From assembly GCF_030272615.1 (NCBI RefSeq), contig NC_081414.1:819282396-819346395 (forward strand): a stretch of 64,000 nt of DNA, in the 5' to 3' direction. Each line of letters begins with the position of its first letter. Positions within the stretch are counted from its first letter, which is position 1. This DNA comes from Cryptomeria japonica. Its lineage: Eukaryota > Streptophyta > Pinopsida > Cupressales > Cupressaceae. Shown here piece after piece: positions 23,568 to 36,626 of this stretch. Position numbers and translations under genes: made by a program. Below the pieces are notes generated by a model. It saw only the letters and a program-made list of their open reading frames with translations. It did not search any database and was not told the DNA's origin.

Positions 23568-24502
23568 TGTTGGAATCCAATAACACTGAGAGGGGGGGGT
23601 GAATCAGTGTTATACCGAAATGATCAATTTTTGCCTTATTAAAACATGCATACACCAACCCTTATACCGGTACATACAGAATTGAAAGAAGTAAATCAAC
23701 CAATAAGTGAATCACATAAATGAGAACCATAACACATAGAATTATATGTGGAAAACCTCAAAGAGGAAAAACCACGATGTGATTTGTGACCCACAATATC
23801 AATCCACTGGTCATATGAAGAGATATTACAAAATATAAGGGGGCATGCACTTGCAGGAAGGCTTACAGCCTAGAGCACATTGCTCAATCACAAAAGGAGC
23901 CTCACTGACTACATATAAATCCAAACTACAATCCGAAGAAGTGTTGAACTGCTAAGATAGCATCTTCTATGCCAGAATACAATTCTGGTTTAAGCTTTGT
24001 CTGTTTTGGTCTAAAACCCTAAACCCTTTACCGGAATAACTCTTACATAAATATCCTCACATACATAATCTCTCTGATATATTTTGCATTATATCACATT
24101 CGCATATCCATAATCTCCTATCTTTTTCATATCTCAAAATGATCTAATCCAGCATACCTATATACCCTATACAACTTATCATGTCTTATATTAGCTTACA
24201 AAGATATATACAATATCAAATTATATGTCGGCTAGATAACATGAATGCATAAATATTAAGAATAATTGCTGATGCCAGATCCAAGAGATGTCGGCCTCCA
24301 ATACCGATAACCATATTCTAAACTATGTCGGCCTGCATTGCCGGTAACCAAAAAAATTCTTTTGTATTGTCGGTGTCAGTGTAGTGTCTATGAAGTTCAT
24401 GTCGGTACACAACTGAACCAAAACATGAAGCTAGAATAAGATACCACGTTTCCATCAATGACGACATAGTGAAACCAACCAATTGAGTGTCAATTGCCAA
24501 CA
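23568..24502 (-). repeat. Solo LTR H of a copia element (935 bp)
   Basis: On the - strand it begins TGTTGGCAATTGACACTC and ends with a GATTCACCCCCCCC box and CCAACA. Flanks on the + strand are AAATA (23563-23567) and AAATC (24503-24507), a duplication matching at four of five bases. It interrupts the RT relic. No internal region or second LTR is present, so recombination between two LTRs probably removed the rest. It contains the GTTTTTCCTCTTTGAGG type of box seen in the other copia LTRs of this window. Confidence 0.82.
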
Positions 24503-24990
24503 AAATCTTCTCCTCAAGATCCCCATGCAAGAAGAAATTTTTACCATCTAATTTTTCTATACCAAAATTACAAGCAACGACAATAGACAATAGAAATCTA
24601 ATAGAAGTCCATTTTATAATAAGAGAAAATTTCACCATTTAATCAACTCCCTCTCTCTAGGAGTGGCCCTTGGCCACTAGTCTATCTTTGTATTGGTCTA
24701 ACCGATTATCTACTCCAAACTTCTTTTTAAATACCCACTTGCATTCAATGGTCTTCCTTTCTTTGGGAAAAATAATAAGATACTATGTGTCACAACTTTA
24801 TAAGGCCATCATCTCCTCTTGCATGTCCTACATCCAAGACTCATTTTCACCCAAAGAAATATCCTCCCTAAAATATCTAGGTTCATCGTCAATACCTTCA
24901 AATGGATTTTCATGGAAATTTTACTTTGTTTCATATTTTTCTTCAAATTCTAATTTCAAGATCTTTCTAAGTCTTATTATGGTTTAAAGA
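24503..24990 (-). pseudogene. Ty1/copia RT relic, upstream fragment
   Basis: The - strand reads through the start of copia RT: DDEPRYFREDIS, KTIECKWVFKKKFGVD, YKDRLVAKG and KLDGKNFFLHGDLEEKI, with stops and small frame changes. It is the start of the RT domain, in which a host or partner segment leads into WVFKxK and LVAKG. It is the oldest recognisable layer here because both H and A are inserted in it. I could not see where it begins beyond 24990. Confidence 0.85.
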
Positions 24991-27900
24991 TAAGAATCTT
25001 TTGTCCTGTATATATTTCCTACTTTTGAATTCTAAACTATTGATCACAAGTTATTCACTTAGAAATAGGGATTCTAACTTAAATCTTGTAGTTTCTTAAT
25101 CCTTTTGATTGGTTTCTAAGGTTGAGGTTTTCAAGAACTTCTAGGGGTAAAACAAAGGTCGTAGTTGTATCCAAACTAGTTGAGAGATGAATTTTAACAT
25201 ATAAACTAATATAGATATTAAAAGAATAATTTCACATCTTTGAAAGGGTTTTAAACTCTTACTATACAAAAAAAAATTTACTGTTGTAAGGAATCTACAG
25301 AGTCATGCAATCGTATATCATACAAAATGTATCGTACACTAGCAATAGGTGAAGAAAGTGTATATGTAGTTTTCCATTGGAGTGAGATGCACATGAAACC
25401 ATTTGATTTGTACATGACACTTTTTACACATGGATGTCGAACAAATATATGAGATACATATCTTCAACTAAATATACACAACCTTATATGAAATATGCAT
25501 AAATAAAGGAGAGTTGTAATATGTATATACCTAGACATAAATATTTTCTTCTATTTTATTTATTTATTTATTTATATTTTTTAGAAATATTAGACTCAAA
25601 AGTAAAGTTGTATTCTTTAAAAATCAAAAGGATTAATTAAAAAAATAGCAAGGAATAATTTTTAAATTAAAAAAATTAGAATTATTTTGTAGGTTCTATG
25701 CTTTGCGAGATAATAAAGAGGTTGTACATGTTTTCTTTTGTTCTAGACATTTACAAGAGGGGCTCTACTTTTCTAACCTATAATTTTAACTTTTGTAACT
25801 ATTAATAGAAAAATATTTACCAAAGTATAAGGTTAAACATTGTGTCATATGTAGTAAACCTCAATATGATGCAGGAAAAATGGATAACTTAGATATGTAA
25901 TAATTATAAAATAAATTCATATATACACACAGGCATAGTATCATATATTAATATACTTTAATGTTTTATACATGTCTTATAATTAATTCCTTATTTTTAA
26001 CCCCTTTTATCATCTTCCTCATTCTCACTTATATTAATTCATGTGATTACACACTTTCATACTATTCAAAACTATTTTCTCCCACTTTCCCTTCTTTATA
26101 GCCTCTTAATGTCCTTTCATAATGTCTTTCCATTATATTCTTTCATAGTAACACTCAATTATCTTATTTCCACAAATTCTCCTCTTCTCCTATGATATTT
26201 TATAATTTAATACTTATTTAGGTATATTAGAGGTGTTTTAAGTTTATTTGAGTGGCATATAATGGATATATGGGTCAAGAAAATACCCAAATTTTATTTG
26301 TAGTGTCTCACAACACACTATAGTCTACCAATATTCTCCTTGGGCCTAAAAAATCATCTTTTTTTCAAGCCAACTTAGTGAAACCACTTGCATCCTTCAT
26401 TGTTACCTTTATTTCTATATTTCTTCCTTAGTATTATCCTTCTAGCATGTTATAATTCTTTGTTAGAAGCACCACCATGGCACACTAAACAACACCCTCA
26501 TCAATGTGCTACAAAAATATTGAACTTTTATTAACTACTATCAATTTTTACATATGAATGTATATACTTGTAAAACATTTTAAACATATCTATAATCCTC
26601 TGCCAATTAGATGTATCAATCCATTTAAAGATTATTTGTGTACATTATATTATAGATCCTTTCTTCCACTTTTTATTCCAACATATTTTTTTCAAAATGA
26701 ATCTTTAGCCCACAAAAAAATACAAGGATGAATATCCCAACACATTTATCTTATAATTTCTTGCCTGTGATAATAAGAACATTGCATTTCTTGAAATAAT
26801 TTTCTAGTACTTGTTTTACTTGTAGCTTCATTTTATTTTCAATATCCAAGACCTTCGTTATCTAGCCTCACACTTGATTCAATGGGATATTTAAAATTTG
26901 TTCTTGCATATCTTTTTATCTTCATCATTTTGGGACAACATTATTTGTAATTATCATTACAACTAGTAGGATTTGTAGATTTTAAAGTATCATTATCTCC
27001 AACCTTATAATTTTTATTAAAAGAATTTTTAGCTATATCACACTTATCAAATGATTCATCAAATTAATAACACAAACCATCCATATTAAATAAGGCATTG
27101 CATAATTTATAGGCCTAAAATTTGGACACCTTCTGGCAAGGAAATAGGCACCGAGAAAGGTCTAGAGAACTTGTCGCATCTCAGCGCATGATATTTTCTA
27201 AGCTTTAAAACATATGAAATAGACTAGGAATACTATCTAAGAGTCACATGTCGTGTATTAGGTATAAGTATATTGTAATCTCCTTTCACTAGTAGAATGG
27301 TGAAAATAATGATAAATATAGCAAAATAAGAAAAGGAGATATAAAGAATGTACATATTGTTCATAATATTTGTTGTCATTGATGTCAATTTGATGCCTAA
27401 CAATATGTGTTACAGTCCCTGATGATATCTAGGCAATTGATTGTGTGTTCATTGATGTTGTTGAATTGTTACTATTGTTGATATTGTTAATGTTGTTCAT
27501 GCATTGACAATGTTATTGATATATGGTCATATGTAGATTTTATGTTGCTATAGTCTAATGAGGAATATGGGATGCAATACTATTAGTTGATGGTTCTAGT
27601 GTCTTTGGGTTGTGGATGTCCACCTTCTTTGGTGTCTGATGTCTACACTTTGTTTGATATATTGTATCGTTGTAGTCAAAGCTATTGTGATGGTATAATG
27701 AATATATCTTTTGGATGTAGATTGATAATGATGATTGAGGATGTGTTCTCATTAGTCCTAATACTTTTGGCCTAGATAATGATGTTTTCGAAAGATTTTT
27801 CATTATGATTAGTTATGATATGTAGGAAAGAGTATATAATATCTGGCTAAAAGAATGCTCTAAATTCCTTCGTAATTGTGAATTTGGTCTTGCAGATTTG

Positions 27901-28698
27901 GACTTAATGTTTGTGTTATGTGGACATTGCACTACTATCTTTTTAAGTCTCTGGTGTTAGATCTTAAGTAGTTTGTGATGGTCATTTATTGATAGTTTGG
28001 ATGTCTATCAGAAGTGGTTTGGCTAGTTTGATAAATACACATCTCTTTGTATATATTTTTCAGGTTTTGCGAATTGGAAAACATATTTCTAATATTTGTG
28101 CATTATTTCAATTTGAGTTTCAAGTATTGAAGTGTTCAACAAGAAGGTTCATTGATGTCTTGTTTGGGAATGTGCTTCCTATTAGTCAGGTGATGAAGTA
28201 TTCTATATTTATTTGTATTGTATCAACATGTATCAATTTGTGTAGATGAAGGACATAAATTTGTTTCTTGGTTTCAAAAGCCTGACAAGAAGCCAAAGAC
28301 TCAAGAAATAAAATCCAACATCATGCAATGGAGCTCTTCACTATCAAATGCAAAACAACAAACAAATAAACAAGTTAAACTACACATTCAATGGACGCTT
28401 GACTCTATTGCTTTCCTATCTTCCATGATCTTCCACTTTAATGACTTTTCTCTTAGATTTTTAACACAATGCACAAGAGGCTATGAAAGAATGGAAGAAA
28501 ATGATTGAAATATGACTATGGTTTCTCAAATACACAAATTGAATTATGACCACAAGATATGAAGAGCCAGAGACTCAATGTGAGGGAAGCATAGGTTTAA
28601 ATAGAATGCATTTAGTGAAATAAATTTTAATGAATTGAGAAATGAAAGGATTTAATGAGTCAAATGGAAGAAAATATTAATGAATATATAATGATATA
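24991..28698. other. AT-rich stretch without a recognisable gene
   Basis: I looked on both strands and found only short open frames with no recognisable content. 27340-28260 has words such as GTTGTCATTGATGTC that recall copia LTR starts and may be an old LTR remnant, but no ends or duplication could be fixed. The window gives no evidence of a host gene here. Confidence 0.4.
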
Positions 28699-30065
28699 TG
28701 TGTATGCTTAAAATCATCATTGCTAAATAGGAAATAAGGAAAATCATGAATTTCTTAACTATTCAAGCAATTCAAACATAAACCAATGAAATAGATGCAT
28801 AATAGAATCAAATCAAACAATATAAAACTCCCTATCATGCATCATGGCTTCCATTGTTCTTCTCCTATTTGTGATATGATGGCTCTCAGATATTGTGCTA
28901 GTAACCTGTAAGTGACACAAAGATTCAAAGTTTGTGATTGTTGAAAATGGAGAATTGATTCCGAATTTATAGATTTTTGGAGAGGATTGATTTAGAGGTG
29001 AAACACAGTGATCAAGAGGTGGAACTCGAGTGAGCTCACATGTTGATTGATAGTTGAACTGTTGATTTGGAGGTGGAACTAAATAGATGGAATTGTTAAT
29101 TGAGTTAACTAATTGACAAAAAGTTGATTGAAAGATGAAAAAGAATGATTGGAGGATAATTAAAGAATGATGCCATTAATCAATTAATTGAATTTATCAA
29201 TTAAAATAGATTGAATTGTTAACTGGAGATGACTAATTGAAATCTTTTTGGAAAAAACAAAATTAGAAGATAGAAATAAATGATTGGAGAGAAATTGAAG
29301 GAATGATTTAATTAATCAATTAATTGAATTGATCAATTAATTATTAATTTGACATGTGTTGTAGGATATTTTATTTAAATTCAATTCCATCTTGCATGCT
29401 TTTGAACTTGATTTAGAAATTTAATTTAATCTTTGCATGATATTTATTTAAATATTGAAATTATTTTAAATTCAATTTGTTATTTGAATATATTTAGAAC
29501 TTGACTTTGGTATTCAATTTGATTTTTGAAATCATGCACATGTATTTGAACTTAGAAGAAATTACAAGAAATATCAATTTGAATTTGAGAATTAATGAAA
29601 TGAAATGAAATTAGAAGAATTAATGAAATTAAATGAAATTAGAATTTGGGAATTTGGAATTTGAATTAGAAGAATTAATTAGCTAATTAAATAATTTAAA
29701 GAAACTATTTAATTATTTAGAAATTAAATGAAATTAGAATTTGGGGATTTGGATTTGGAATTTTAATTAGCTAATTAAATAATTTAAAGAAACTATTTAA
29801 TTATTTAAAAATTGAATTTAATTAAATAATAAATATTATTTAAATTAAAGCATTAAAATCACAATCAACTAAATAATTAATATTTAATTAATATTTAGAA
29901 AAGGGTTAATGATTAAATGATGATAGAATTAAAATAAAATAATTAGTAAGATAATGAAGAAAGAAGAATACAATTAATTAAATTAATTAAATAATTAAAT
30001 AATTATTTAATCAATTAAGATGAGTAATTAGTACATGATCAATGAGACTTTTTTGGGTGTCTACA
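28699..30065 (-). repeat. 3' LTR of element B
   Basis: 1367 bp, homologous on the - strand to 60136-61406 and to A's LTRs (TGTAGACACCC start). It keeps a TATA box (TTTATA on + at 28966-28971). The 5-bp flank at 28694-28698 is ATATA; its partner lies outside the window. Confidence 0.92.
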
Positions 30066-30079
30066 TTTTCCCCTCTTTG
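30066..30079 (-). other. Polypurine tract of element B
   Basis: TTTTCCCCTCTTTG on +, i.e. CAAAGAGGGGAAAA on the - strand, adjoining the 3' LTR. Confidence 0.85.
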
Positions 30080-30932
30080 AGACAATGTCAGAATGATGTT
30101 GTTTCAAAGAAAACAAAAAAATTTCTTCCCCGGTGTGCCCTTGGTATGCCTCGGCAACGCTTAAGGTGTAATGCCCCCTTGAGAGATTGTTTATGCATTA
30201 AAAGTATTAATAATCTCTTGAAAGAAGAAAATGTGAGATAGAAGAATAGTTAGTTGATTAGAGATAGAGATAGGTGATGTGAAGATGAAATTGAGATAGA
30301 ATATGAAAGAATGAACCTTAGAATGAATAGAATAAAATATGAGAATTAGAAGCAATTGAGGATGATTGATATGGGATGATAGATTCATAATGATAGACTA
30401 AAAATGAAGATGATAGTTTCCACAAACTTTGTGCCTTTATTATGTAACAATCAAGCTTTGCACATCAGGGTATAAGGAACCAAGATGTAAAGATATCTCA
30501 TTGAAGAAATAAACATGTAGCAGACAAGGAGTGAACCCTCCATTCGAGGAATAATGTCAGGGGTTGAGGTATGTGGGGTAGTCACAAGCATAGTTATCCT
30601 TCATGAGATACTTGTCGAATGAACATACCTATCACAGACACCCACTGGAATTATTGCCCTAGAACTTCATTAGTTCACACAACAAATAGCAAAAAAAAAA
30701 AAAAGATAATGCCCATCATGGCTCCTCTAGTCATTTGTGAACATTCTTGAGTAGCATAGGAACATGATCTGTCACCAAATGATAAAAGATAAAAACTAAC
30801 TAGGACAAAAATCAATAGCCATATTGATCTATGTATTCGTTTTGATTGCTTGATGTGATAGTTGATGATCTCTGATCTCAAAAAGTGCAAACCTCATTTA
30901 AGACTAACCTGTCTAATTTTGAGTGTATCCTT
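30080..30932 (-). other. 3' internal segment of element B
   Basis: Only the first ~110 bp next to the LTR match A. The rest has no gene I can support. It ends at TCCTT (30928-30932), the left copy of the target duplication of element C. Confidence 0.6.
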
Positions 30933-32485
30933 TGTTGTATTGTTGGCATTGACAAAACTAGTCAATCCAAAGAACCGGTATTGTGATAAGATTTGTCATT
31001 GATGTCTAACACTAACCAATGAAGACACTAACTAGTGTAGTGGTATCCGTAGAGTGATTTTTTCTTAGTAAGAAAAGGTGATGACTTAAAAACACATGAA
31101 AACATTTGTAACAAATGACCAAAAGTTCAATCAGCTCAAGAAAAGTTAGACTAAGCCAACCGGTTTTTCATTCAAGAAGATTGGTCACTCTTATGATGAT
31201 GAAGTCACAAAAGGTGACTCAAGCAAAAAACTTGAAATTGTATGCAAACTGGAACCTCATTGGCAAATAGGGGAATAGACTTGATGCTAGCACAATAAAT
31301 CGACAATCAAAGGATGAACCGGTAATATAGAAGTGCAGTGCCATACTGATACAACGGTATGATAGAAGGAAGATAGGTGATCACCATAAATCTTGGAGTG
31401 GTGATCCATTATTCAGTAGTGGTGGCAAAAGATGAGTTGGTGAGCTTGTGTCTATGCCAAATCACATGTTGGTAAGGTCAATTTCAGTTATCATGCAGTC
31501 AGGCATGATTACATATGGATTTTTTGGTTCGCACTTAATTGACTGAACATGACCCAGAAGTTACTATCTTTGGGAGATGCGGTGGCAGAATTTATTGAAC
31601 ACTTGGCGAAATTGTTGTAAAGCATGCAAAGAAAGAGTGGGAAATTTTGAATTTGAAATCTTGTGAAATCCATGATTGTTTTGATTGAGGGAACACCTAA
31701 AAGTGTTAGCAGAAAATGTATAAAGTGTTTTTGAGTTCATTCAGTAAGTTTTGATCATAAAATTTGCAATAAGAAGATCTTGTTGAAGGTGATCCAAAGT
31801 GAAGAGCAGAGAGAGAAGGAGTGCTAAAAGGATTTAGCAGAGTAGAGGGTGTTTGAGGTATGCTGGCAGAGTACAGAGCTGAGAGACAGAGAAATGATAG
31901 AGTGCAAAGCCAAGAGATAGAGAACCAACAGAGTGCAAAGCCAAAGGTCAAAGGATCGACAGAGTGCAGAGCCAAGGGACAAAGGACCGGCTGAGTGAAG
32001 AGTCGAAGGTGGAAGAAGAAAACTAGTGTTGTATAGAGAAAACACGCCCGATGTGGATAGACTATGATTCATATTGAGATCTGATCAAGCTATCAATAGC
32101 TAATTTAGTAGATCGTCCATTTGTTGCTTTCTAATCATTGCAACTTAAATCCCTTAACCGAGTGGACTTTAACAAGTTCCTTTTGTAAAATCCCTTAACT
32201 GGGTGACATCTTAATTGATGTTCTTAAGTCCTTTAATTAGGGTATCTTTAACAGGGTAAAGGACTAACCGGCCTTAAACAAAATCCCTTAACCGGGTGGC
32301 ACCTAATAGTGTCTTTGTAATCTCCTAATAGGGATGGCTCCTCATAGGGCGTAATCCAGAAGAGTACAAATTTTCTGAGTTCCTACTCACACCATGGTTC
32401 TCTCCCATTTGGGTTTCCACGAGATAAATATTGGTGTCACTGTCAACTTCTAATGCTTGCATATTTTACTTCAGTGATTTAGTAT
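30933..32485 (+). repeat. 5' LTR of element C, part 1
   Basis: It aligns with 50887-52440 and is broken by element D after TTTAGTAT. TATAAA lies at 31719-31724, followed by degenerate repeats around ATCCCTTAACCGGGTGG (about 32145-32340). Confidence 0.93.
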
Positions 32486-33679
32486 TGTAGCGTCCTAAAA
32501 TTGTGACACTTGCAATTTTGACTGCATTTCGGTCTTGACGATGGCGACGCAACACACAACCTGAATGGAGACCCTGAAACTTGCTCACGACACTGAAAAC
32601 TGCATTTTCTTGCACCCTGGCCTGAACCTCCTTTGCACCCTGCTGTCCCGGGAGGTGGGACCAGAGCGCCCAGCGCCCTGGTCCCTGGGTCCTATTTTGG
32701 GCCCGGTCTCCTAAGGGGTCTCAGGTCTTTTTGTTTGCAATTTGGAAATTAACTTTCCTGGTCGGGCTAAGGTCGGGAAAATCAGTCTATCAGCCCTAAA
32801 TGACAAGTATATAAACTATATTTTCCTTTTTTCATTCGACATGATGGAAAAGGCGTGGAAATTATATTCAAGCATTCAAGCATTCAAGCATTCAAGCATT
32901 CAAGCATTCCTTCTAAGTCTCCATTCAAGGCTAAGTGTTGCATTCAAGACAAGGATTCAACCATTGAAGAGGAGATCACATACTACATGCTACAACATAC
33001 AACATACAACATCTAAACCTTCACACATAAGGATACAAACATCCTTAGAACAAGGTATTAGTACTTGTTTTACATACATTTACATTTACAGCTCTTGCTC
33101 ATTTCTTGGTTAATTCCAAAACCGGGGTTTGACCTAAAGGCAAACCCCTAATCCCTAACCCCCCAATCGTCTTCGCTTTTCTGTGTGTAGGTTGCAGGTA
33201 CGTGGCTGAAATTGAAGATCTGGAATCCTTGTGCAGAGACGAACAGATCCCCCTTCGTTTCGCGGATTTTTCAGAGGACCGTGGCGCCGGGCGCCATCGT
33301 CCTGACAACTTTTGCTCAAATTTGCAGGACAGTGCCGTATCGACATTTTACTACTAATTCCAGGTCCGCAGCTTCATCTTATAATCCGAACTCAGTTTAT
33401 AAGCGAATCTTTATCACTTTCTATGCATGCTTAGCTTAATTCTTCTATCAACATTCTTTACAAAAGAAGGTAGCCTTGCTGTCTTAACCCTTGAAACACA
33501 TTTAGCATCCAATCTTGCATTGCGTGGGATTGGATCTAGTGGGTTTCAACCCCTCTTTTGAATGTAAAGTCTCTCCCCTAAGTGAAAACCATCGAATCCT
33601 AGCGAACCTCCCTTCTCTCTCCTCGGAGTTGGAAGAGGGGAGAACAACTAGGGTTCGATCGCGATTTTTCCGCTTTACA
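32486..33679 (+). repeat. 5' LTR of element D
   Basis: TGTAGCGTCC to CTTTACA. TATATAAA at 32808-32815. Five copies of AAGCATTC near 32870-32908. A GC-rich near-palindrome GGACCGTGGCGCC... at 33279-33305. One copy of the AGCGCCCTGGTCC unit, against three in the 3' LTR. Confidence 0.95.
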
Positions 33680-33682
33680 TTT

Positions 33683-33694
33683 TGGTGAACCCGA
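33683..33694 (+). other. Primer binding site of element D (TGGTGAACCCGA)
   Basis: Three bases after the LTR. Same core as A and B although the LTRs are unrelated over most of their length. Confidence 0.75.
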
Positions 33695-34839
33695 CATGAA
33701 CATCCTTTCTGATTTTTCATGCTTAAATCTAAAAAAATTGATTACATTTCCATGTTTGATCTTTTGCAAAATTTTAGAGGTGATTGCATTAAAACCCTAA
33801 AATTTTCTTTTTAGTAATTAAGCTTGCGGAATGTCTAAATGTTAATGCTTGTTTCAGATCTGTCCTTCTATTACAAATTATCAATTCATATTTGTGCTTT
33901 AATTCTGAAAATTAAGTGGTTAAGTGTCAAAACCCTAATTTTTGAAACCCTCTTGACTCAATCTTTGTCCGACAATTTCATTGATCAAAACATCTCCAAA
34001 TCAGCTGTAACTTTGGATTCCGCAATAAAATCACAATATCTTTCATCCCTGAAAATTTGGAAAAAAGTTGCGAGGACCGTGGCGCCGAGCGCAATCGTCC
34101 CCGACATTTTTTCCGAAATTTTGGGAGCGAGATCTTACTGTGTTTTTCTACTAAAATTCAGAATTTTGGCTGATTTTATCAATTATAACACCTTCAAAAT
34201 TACAGTCAAAGTTGGTCTTGTGATTGCTTGGATCAAGGCTTTTAAACATTCAAAAATCATTGAAACTAAAATTTTGTGTCAAAATTGTGTTCTTACTGTC
34301 CTAAATCTGAAAAGGGTGTTTGCATTCATTCGAAATTTCAGTGCTTTATTCAAATTCTTACAATTTGTGACTTTTGAAATTAAGTGCTTAATTACAACAA
34401 CTTTAATTTCCGCTTTCAAAATTGAATTTTGCGTGAAATTGAGTCAACTTTTGAATTTCAAAACTTGCATTGCTTTTGACATTCCCTCTAAAATCATAAA
34501 AAGTTTCCCTCTCTTTTTCAAAATTCAAATTTTGCATTTTTCGACAATCTTGGTAGGGTTCAATTTTGAGATTGCAACTTTAATTTGGCCTATCTACAGA
34601 TCGTAAAATCACTCAATTTTTTCAGATTAGCTCTAAAATCATCATAACTTTCATCCCTACAAATTTCGAAAAAAGTTGCAAGGACCGTGTTGCACTCCGG
34701 GCGCCACGGTCCCGGACATTTTTTTCGAAATTTTGGGAGACTGTCGTGATTGCATTTAACAGCTTAAATCCAGAAGATTGGCTGATTTTACTAAAAATTG
34801 CTACCTCTAAATTCAAAATTTTTTCTCCTTCTCTAGTGC
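33695..34839 (+). other. Leader of element D
   Basis: An AT-rich leader with two further copies of the GC-rich palindromic module (about 34076-34102 and 34681-34710), each followed by a CGACATTTTTTCCGAAATTT-like stretch. An open frame at 33839-34606 (255 codons) is low-complexity Phe/Leu/Ile-rich without any recognisable domain; I do not call it a gene. Confidence 0.5.
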
Positions 34840-36624
34840 ATGAGTTTTACAACAATAAGCCCTACTTACACTATTCCCGTTAGACGAAGCCGTAGAATTA
34901 AGTCTTTCCGAAGTTTAACTACTGAGGAGATGGAACCTAATTTGAATAGCCTTTTTAACGAGGACATGGGTAATTCCTCTAATCCTCTTAATGATGAAGA
35001 AGCTCTCCATGAGGTTTCTGAAGAACAACTTTCAAAATTGGATAACCAATTTGACGATTTTCGACAATGGATGTCTCAAGAGTACCCTGATAGTCAAGCT
35101 CTTCCTTTAATTGAGGGTCTAAAATGTATGCTTCAAAGTGATAAGAATGGAATTGATATTTTGCATGGTATTTCACACATTGTGAATTCAAATGTGATGC
35201 CTATGAAGAGTTGTGCCGAAACTTTAGGTTATACACAACCTCCTACACAAGTCAATCATTCTATTCCTTTGATGACTTCTATTGCTAGCATACCTACCTT
35301 TACATCAAACATAATGGCTACTTCTACACAAGACATTCCTCCTGTGATCACTAGTCATGGGGGCAATCCTTCCTTTTCAATTAACCCTCTTCCTTCATTC
35401 AATCCGACTTCTTCATTCGCTCCTTCAATGAGTGTTCCTATTACATCTCCACAAATGAACATGACGCAAGGGGGCAATTCGTTTAACCAATCCATTCCTC
35501 CTTGTAGTGTTCCTCCTGTCCAATCATCTCCTATGACTAATTATCATAGAGTCCCACCACCTTACTCTTTACCCTCTTTCAATAACATAACACCTCCATC
35601 TCAATCTAACATATCCAATATGAATTCTTCGACTGAAGCGACCATTAACAATCTTGCACAAACTGTCTCTTCTTTACAGCAACAAATTGCCTCTATGAAT
35701 CAATCTAAGTTTAGTGTGCCCACATTTGATGTTGCGAGCCCACTTTCTCTTGACATTGTTCGAGCTATCCCTCCTAAACATGTTGAAATCCCGCATTTGG
35801 AACTTTATAATGGTAAAGGTGATCCTCTAACACATGTTAAGACTTTTCAAACAATATGTACTGATTTTGCTTATGACCAAAGGTTGCTTGCAAAATTGTT
35901 CACTACAGCATTAAGAGACAAAGCCCTACAATGGTATTGCTTGTTGCCTTCCTATTCTATTACTTCTTTCGAACAACTTGCAAATACTTTCATTCAACAA
36001 TTTCAAAACAATATAAGTCCTAAAGTTACTTTGATTGATTTAATGCATTGTAAACAAGGTGTTAAAGAAAAAGTGACTGATTTCATTGGTAGATATAAGA
36101 ATTTGTATGCTCAAATTTCTTTTCCAGTGCCTGACAATGATATTCAAAGAATCTTTATTTCTAATTTACAAAAAGATATTCAAGACAAACTTCTATTTTC
36201 TGAGTTTACTTCTTTCCAACAGTTGTGTGCAACTCTTCACAATTATCAACTGACTGTGAGTCAAATGGAACAATCACATCCTATGGCTCCGAGTGATAAG
36301 GGTGATAGCAGTCAACAACCATTTGGGAAGTTTAAACCGAATAGAGATTCCATCAAATTCAATGAAAACATCATCAACAACAAGGTGAATGCAGCATCAG
36401 GTGTGCCTCCTATTTCTAAATTTTTCAAGAAAGAAAGAAAGTATACTCCTTTGAATAAATCATTGCATAGTATTATGAATAAGTTATTGGAACAAAATGT
36501 GCTTACTCTTCCTCCTATAAGACAAATTGATCCTGCAAAGATTACTTCACCTTATTTTGATAACAAATCTTTTTGTCAATTTCATCGTCAGCCTGGGCAT
36601 GATACTAAAAAAGTTTTTCTTTAA
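34840..36624 (+). pseudogene. gag: gag of element D (Ty3/gypsy)
   Basis: 594 codons from ATG at 34840. The N-terminal 290 residues are Ser/Pro/Asn-rich. The capsid-type gag domain spans about residues 313-480 (HLELYNGKGDPLTHV, ALQWYCLLPSY, FQNNISPKVTLIDL). The knuckle FCQFHRQPGHDTKK lies near residues 577-590. The frame then shifts by one base in the knuckle, just where the last Cys codon is expected (36610-36618), and stops at 36622. The capsid domain is clearly related to A's but distant. Gag would form the particle and bind RNA. Apart from the one-base loss the frame is free of stops, so this is a fairly recent copy. Confidence 0.9.
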
Positions 36625-36626
36625 AG

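Noticed and set aside
27340-28260. Possible old LTR (GTTGTCATTGATGTC words)
   Set aside because: No terminal TG/CA pair, target duplication, partner copy or primer site could be fixed.
33839-34606. 255-codon frame in the leader of element D
   Set aside because: Low-complexity Phe/Leu/Ile reading of AT-rich leader with no domain; it spans one of the GC-rich palindromes and lies upstream of the real gag.
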